64,000 nt of DNA from Saccharothrix carnea. Lineage in GTDB: Bacteria; Actinomycetota; Actinomycetes; Mycobacteriales; Pseudonocardiaceae. The notes under the pieces are model-generated. The model searched no databases, was not told the origin of the DNA, and worked only from the letters and a program-made list of their open reading frames with translations. The position numbers were made by a program, and so were the translations under genes. The stretch spans positions 1 through 64,000 of the forward strand of contig NZ_PYAX01000015.1 of assembly GCF_003014735.1 (NCBI RefSeq), read 5' to 3'. Positions 60,599 through 64,000 of the stretch are shown here, one piece after another; position 1 is the first letter of the stretch, and each line of letters starts with the position of its first letter.

Positions 60599-62050
60599 AT
60601 GTGCGCCATGCCCTCGGCGATGCTGGATCTCGTGACGCACGGAGAGGCGCCGCCGCGGTCCCCTGCCGTCCACCTCGTCGGCGGGCAGACGGTGTCGTAC
60701 GGCGACTTGGCCGCTCTTGTCGGCGAAGCGGAGCGGTCCCTGCGCCACGACACCAAGGCGTTGGTGCTGTGCGCGGGAGATCGCGACCTGTCCACGCTGC
60801 TGACCTACCTGGCCGCGCTGCGGCTCGGCCACACGGTCGCATTCCTGCCCGCCTCGTCCGAAATAGTTTCGAAGTACCAGCCGGAATTCGTCGTGCCGGG
60901 CCCCGGTGGCGGCTCGGACTTGGCCGCCCTCGGTTACGTGCCCGGCGAGATGGTGGGAGGTTCGCACGTCTTCCGCCGGCGTTCGGCGCAACCGGCGGGC
61001 GACATCTTCCCGGACACGGCGCTGCTGCTGTCGACTTCCGGAACGACGGGGAGCCCCAAAGCGGTGCGGTTGTCGTACGACGGGGTGGCCGACAACGCCG
61101 CCGCGATCGTCCGCGTGCTGGGCGTCACGGCCGCCGAGCGCGCGCCGACGACGTTACCGATCACCCATGCCTATGGCTTATCGGTGGTGAACAGCCACCT
61201 GAGCGCGGGCGCGAGCATCGTGCTGACCGACCGGTCGCCGTTGTCGTTGGCGCTGTGGGACCACGTGACCAGGGCGGGCGCCACCTCGTTCGCGGCTGTG
61301 CCGACGACCTACGCGGCGTTCGGCCCCGCGCACCTGAAGCTGTTGGAACACACCGACATCCGCACGATGACCCAGTCGGGCGCACGTCTCGGCGACGAGC
61401 TGACGATGCGGCTGGTGCGGATGATGCAGCGGCGGCAGGGCCGGTTCTTCCCCATGTACGGCCAGACCGAGGCCACCTCGCGGATCACGTGCCTCGACCC
61501 GGACGCCCTCCCGGACCGCCTCGGCTCGGTCGGGACGGCGGTGCCCGGCGGCGTCATCACCATCGCGCCCGTCGAGGCGCACGACCGGGCCGCACCCGGC
61601 GAGGGCGCCGTGCACTACCGCGGCCCGGGCGTGATGCTCGGCTACGCGACCGGTCGCGACGACCTCGGCCGCGGCCCCGAAGTGGACGTCCTGGACACGG
61701 GCGACCTCGGGTACCTGCGCGACGGCTACCTCTACCTGACCGGGCGCACCAAGCGGATCGCCAAGGTGCTCGGCGTCCGCACGAGCCTGGACGACCTGGA
61801 GCGCCTGGTCGAGCGGTCCGACCACCCGTCCGCCGTGGTCTGCCGCGACGACGTGGTGTACCTGTTCGGCGCGGGCGGCCCGGACGTGCACGAGCAGCAG
61901 CGGCGGCGATTGGCCGAGGCGCTGGGTGTGCCGAGCCGGCACGTGGCGGTCCGCCACGTCGACCGCCTGCCCCAGACGCCCGGCGGCAAGGTCGACTACC
62001 GGGCGCTGACGGCGGCCGTGGACACCCAGGAGGTCGGGCCGTGGATCTGA
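60599..62050 (+). CDS. AMP-dependent adenylating enzyme with two TTA codons
   Basis: About 483 residues; ATGs at 60599, 60608 and 60620 are all possible and none has a clear ribosome-binding site. ANL fold: phosphate loop STSGTTGSPKAVRLS, FPMYGQTEATSR, LDTGDLGYLRDGYLYLTGR and the C-terminal lysine in TPGGKVDY. Two TTA leucine codons lie 24 bases apart (61154-61156 and 61178-61180, in TTLPITHAYGLS), so expression should depend on bldA. It heads a rightward unit with a thioesterase-like protein and a carrier fusion. Confidence 0.85.
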   Translation: MCAMPSAMLDLVTHGEAPPRSPAVHLVGGQTVSYGDLAALVGEAERSLRHDTKALVLCAGDRDLSTLLTYLAALRLGHTVAFLPASSEIVSKYQPEFVVPGPGGGSDLAALGYVPGEMVGGSHVFRRRSAQPAGDIFPDTALLLSTSGTTGSPKAVRLSYDGVADNAAAIVRVLGVTAAERAPTTLPITHAYGLSVVNSHLSAGASIVLTDRSPLSLALWDHVTRAGATSFAAVPTTYAAFGPAHLKLLEHTDIRTMTQSGARLGDELTMRLVRMMQRRQGRFFPMYGQTEATSRITCLDPDALPDRLGSVGTAVPGGVITIAPVEAHDRAAPGEGAVHYRGPGVMLGYATGRDDLGRGPEVDVLDTGDLGYLRDGYLYLTGRTKRIAKVLGVRTSLDDLERLVERSDHPSAVVCRDDVVYLFGAGGPDVHEQQRRRLAEALGVPSRHVAVRHVDRLPQTPGGKVDYRALTAAVDTQEVGPWI

Positions 62051-62817
62051 CGCACTGGCGACAGCTGTCCGATCGCGGACCCGACCTCGTGCTGTGCCTC
62101 GACTTCCCCGGTGGACGGGCCGCGGCGGGGTTCGCGGACCTGGCGTCCGGTGTTCCGGTGGACGCCTCCTTCCTGCACATCGCCCAACCGGGCTCGGGGC
62201 CGCTCGACGCGTGCGTCGACCGCTGGGTGGCGGACGCGGCGGCGACCGGCCGACCGGTGCGCGCGGTGCTGGGGTACTGCGCCGGGGCGTCGCTGGCCAC
62301 CTGCGTCGCCGACGCCGTCGCCGAGTCGGCACCCGCGCCGGTGACCGTGCTCTTCGACGCCGCGGCGACCACGGCCGGTTCGCTGGGCCACCAGTTCACG
62401 TCCACCATCGAGACCTCCGCGGACCACCTGACCGCCGAGGAGCTGGACGACGCGCGTGCCCTGGCGGACGCGCTGGTCGAGGCGCACCCGGACGACTTGC
62501 CCCGCATCGCCGCGTCCCTGGTCGACCGGTACGACGCGCTGATGGGCGAGGTTGCCGCCCGGCTGTCGCTCAACCAGTTCTTCCGGCAGCAGCTCACCGG
62601 CGGGTTCACCGCCTACGTGGACTACATGCTGCTCGCCGCCCAGGGCAGGTTCGACACGCGCTCCGGGACACCGCTGTTCGTGTCCTCGAAGGACCACGAG
62701 CCGCCCGTGGACGACGTCCGCCGCCTCGCGCTGGACTTCGACCACGCCGACCTGCTGCGCGAGCCCGCGGTGCACGACCTCGTCGCCGAACTGCTGATAG
62801 GAGAGCGCCCGTGGTGA
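62041..62817 (+). CDS. thioesterase-like alpha/beta hydrolase with Cys in the nucleophile elbow
   Basis: 258 residues from GTG 62041, overlapping the ligase end by 10 bases. The elbow reads G78-Y-C80-A-G82 where thioesterases have G-x-S-x-G. A helical lid region follows and then a C-terminal TE-like stretch, GTPLFVSSKDHEPP and F-D-H-A-D-L-L, with a candidate His. Cys-nucleophile thioesterases are known in some NRPS systems and favour unusual release chemistry. The overall family match is weak to the eye, so function is tentative. Confidence 0.62.
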   Translation: MDLTHWRQLSDRGPDLVLCLDFPGGRAAAGFADLASGVPVDASFLHIAQPGSGPLDACVDRWVADAAATGRPVRAVLGYCAGASLATCVADAVAESAPAPVTVLFDAAATTAGSLGHQFTSTIETSADHLTAEELDDARALADALVEAHPDDLPRIAASLVDRYDALMGEVAARLSLNQFFRQQLTGGFTAYVDYMLLAAQGRFDTRSGTPLFVSSKDHEPPVDDVRRLALDFDHADLLREPAVHDLVAELLIGERPW

Positions 62818-63320
62818 ACGTGGCCGAGATAGCCGACGTCCTGTCCGCGCACCCCGGTGTGAACCGGGCCGAGGTCGCCGTCGTGCGCCACGACGGGCGT
62901 GACGTCACGGTCGCCGCCGTCGAGCTGACCGAGTACCTGAGCGGACCGGTGCTGCGCAACCACGTGCACCAACAGCTGGGCGAGGACTGCGGGCTCAACG
63001 GGGTGCTCGTCGTGGACCAGGTCCCGATGGCGGACGGCGCGGTGGACGCCGGGCAGCTGGCGGCGGCCGTCGCGGACGGCCGGTGCACCCTGTTCGAGGA
63101 CCCGCGCGACGACGTCGAACGGCGGGTGGCGGCGATCTGGTCGGCGCAGATGGACGTGCGGCCGGTCGGCGCGACCGACGACTTCCTGGAGCTGGGCGGC
63201 GATTCGCTGTCCGCGCTGGGCATCATCGCCGCGCTCGAGGCGGAGTTCGACCGGCCGCTGGACGTGTACGAGTTCATGAGCGCGTCCAGCGTCCGGCGGC
63301 TGGCCGAGATGCTGCGGTAG
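62811..63320 (+). CDS. adenylation C-terminal-subdomain-like region fused to a carrier domain
   Basis: 169 residues, GTG 62811 (or 62814) with GGAGAG upstream. Residues 1-90 resemble the small C-terminal subdomain of an adenylation domain (IADVLSAHPGVNRAEVAVV, VLVVDQVPMADGAVDAGQL). The lysine motif G-K-V-D is G-A-V-D, so the catalytic Lys is absent. Residues 95-169 are a canonical carrier domain, DDFLELGGDSLSALGII. It may be a split NRPS piece that serves as docking platform for the adjacent adenylating enzymes. Confidence 0.75.
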   Translation: MVNVAEIADVLSAHPGVNRAEVAVVRHDGRDVTVAAVELTEYLSGPVLRNHVHQQLGEDCGLNGVLVVDQVPMADGAVDAGQLAAAVADGRCTLFEDPRDDVERRVAAIWSAQMDVRPVGATDDFLELGGDSLSALGIIAALEAEFDRPLDVYEFMSASSVRRLAEMLR

Positions 63321-63322
63321 CG

Positions 63323-64000
63323 ATGACCCTCCCCGTGCACCGGCGGATCGCCGACATCGCCCGCGCCGAACCCGGTCGGACGGCCCTGATCGGGTTCGAC
63401 GCCGACCTGGCCGAGCAGACCCTGTCGTGGGGGGAGCTCGCCGAGTCGGTGGAGGACGCGGCGGCCGCGCTGCGGGCGGCGCTCGACCCGGACGTGCCGT
63501 CGTGCGTCGTCGTGGAGGCGGCCAACACCCTGGGCGCGGCGACCGGCATCGCGGCGGCGCTCGCGGCCGAGGTGCCCGTCTTCCCGCTGAACCCCGCCAC
63601 CCCCGCCGCCGAGCGGGACGTCCTGCTCGGGCTGCTCGGCCGCCGGTACGGGCACGTCCACCTGATGGACGTCGGGAACCGCCCGGGACCGGCGATCGTG
63701 TCGGCCACGCCGCCGTCGACCCGGGACGGCGCCGTGGCCTACCTGCTGGCGACCGGTGCGAGCACGGGCGTGCCGAAGATCTCCGCGCGACCGGGGCCGC
63801 TGCGCTACGACCCGGCGCGGACACCGTCGCTGGTGATCCGGCAGACCGGGTGGCGCACCGGCCAGCGGCAGCTCATCGTCGGTCCGCTGTACCACGCGGC
63901 ACCGTTCACCGCGTTCGTGGACGCGCTGCTGGACCTGAACACCGTGGTGCTGCAACCGTTCTTCGCCGCGCAGTGGACCGTGGACCTGGTGCGGCGGCAC
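63323..64000 (+). CDS. AMP-binding adenylating enzyme, cut by the right edge
   Basis: 226 residues visible from the ATG at 63323, two bases after the carrier gene. N-terminal ANL fold: AEQTLSWGELAESVEDAAAAL, then the phosphate loop LATGASTGVPKISARP, and LIVGPLYHAAPFTAF. The loop and Y-H-A-A-P resemble acid-CoA ligases of the bile-acid/long-chain type rather than NRPS domains. Whether it has its own C-terminal lysine subdomain cannot be seen. The cluster evidently continues to the right. Confidence 0.85.
   Translation, partial: MTLPVHRRIADIARAEPGRTALIGFDADLAEQTLSWGELAESVEDAAAALRAALDPDVPSCVVVEAANTLGAATGIAAALAAEVPVFPLNPATPAAERDVLLGLLGRRYGHVHLMDVGNRPGPAIVSATPPSTRDGAVAYLLATGASTGVPKISARPGPLRYDPARTPSLVIRQTGWRTGQRQLIVGPLYHAAPFTAFVDALLDLNTVVLQPFFAAQWTVDLVRRH

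Noticed and set aside
1..64000. tRNA, rRNA, riboswitch or CRISPR arrays
   Set aside because: No cloverleaf, conserved rRNA block, known aptamer core or short regularly spaced repeats were noticed by eye; a covariance-model search would be decisive.

Overview
The window is a roughly 72% GC actinomycete chromosome segment. GTG starts are frequent, GTGA/ATGA stop-start overlaps are common, and secreted CAZymes carry actinobacterial ricin-B (RICIN) modules. Rare TTA (bldA-type) leucine codons turned up only in biosynthetic genes. Gene content points to the Pseudonocardiales (Saccharothrix/Lentzea/Actinosynnema-like), but this is an inference: no rRNA or other taxonomic marker is present.

Layout. 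(1) 1-4374: a molybdopterin oxidoreductase and an anti-sigma-type ATPase sit among remnants of four broken genes (DUF1295, cyclopropane-fatty-acid-synthase-like methyltransferase, DUF4394-like, TPR), a scar-rich region. (2) 4458-7976: three secreted SGNH esterases, two of them CE12 rhamnogalacturonan-acetylesterase-like. (3) 8166-14037: a stressosome-type partner-switching operon (rsbR-rsbS-rsbT, a kinase/PP2C fusion and a SpoIIE phosphatase), a MarR regulator and a second, frameshifted PP2C. (4) 14163-21206: three secreted sugar-oxidation/3-keto-sugar proteins (ThuA-DUF1080, and two sorbosone-dehydrogenase-type beta-propellers), each ending in a near-identical RICIN module. (5) 21625-34019: an alpha-glucan/alpha-mannan utilisation locus (GH76, two GH13, GH87, a CUT1 ABC importer and a divergent LacI regulator), plausibly aimed at fungal walls. 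(6) 34071-40349: four translationally coupled genes encoding a HExxH metalloprotease, a small P-loop protein, a large STAND NTPase with an effector-associated-type N-terminus, and a trypsin-like protease with an N-terminal adaptor-like region. This resembles the NTP-dependent biological conflict (immune/suicide) systems known in multicellular bacteria. (7) 40711-64000, running off the right edge: a biosynthetic gene cluster built from free-standing parts, with four adenylating enzymes, five carrier proteins, two condensation domains, two thioesterase-like proteins, KAS II-like and KAS III-like enzymes, two glycosyltransferases, an E1 alpha/beta pair, a PhyH oxygenase, a 4-hydroxymandelate-synthase-like dioxygenase and an HpgT-like aminotransferase.

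How the parts work together. In region 5 a secreted GH87 (and GH76) would release oligosaccharides, the ABC system would import them, two cytosolic GH13 enzymes would hydrolyse them, and the LacI protein would repress. In region 3 the RsbR/RsbS complex would hold RsbT until stress, with the two PP2C proteins resetting or transmitting the signal. In region 7 an aryl-glycine-type amino acid is probably made by the dioxygenase/aminotransferase pair and assembled on discrete carriers with short acyl units, then glycosylated. The product is unknown. Several catalytic motifs in this cluster are altered (condensation His to Arg, thioesterase Ser to Cys, a split adenylation subdomain without its Lys), which makes it the most unusual part of the window together with the conflict operon.

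No tRNA, rRNA, CRISPR array or recognisable transposase was seen. Coordinates of starts are chosen by ribosome-binding-site spacing and stop-start overlap, and are stated where ambiguous.
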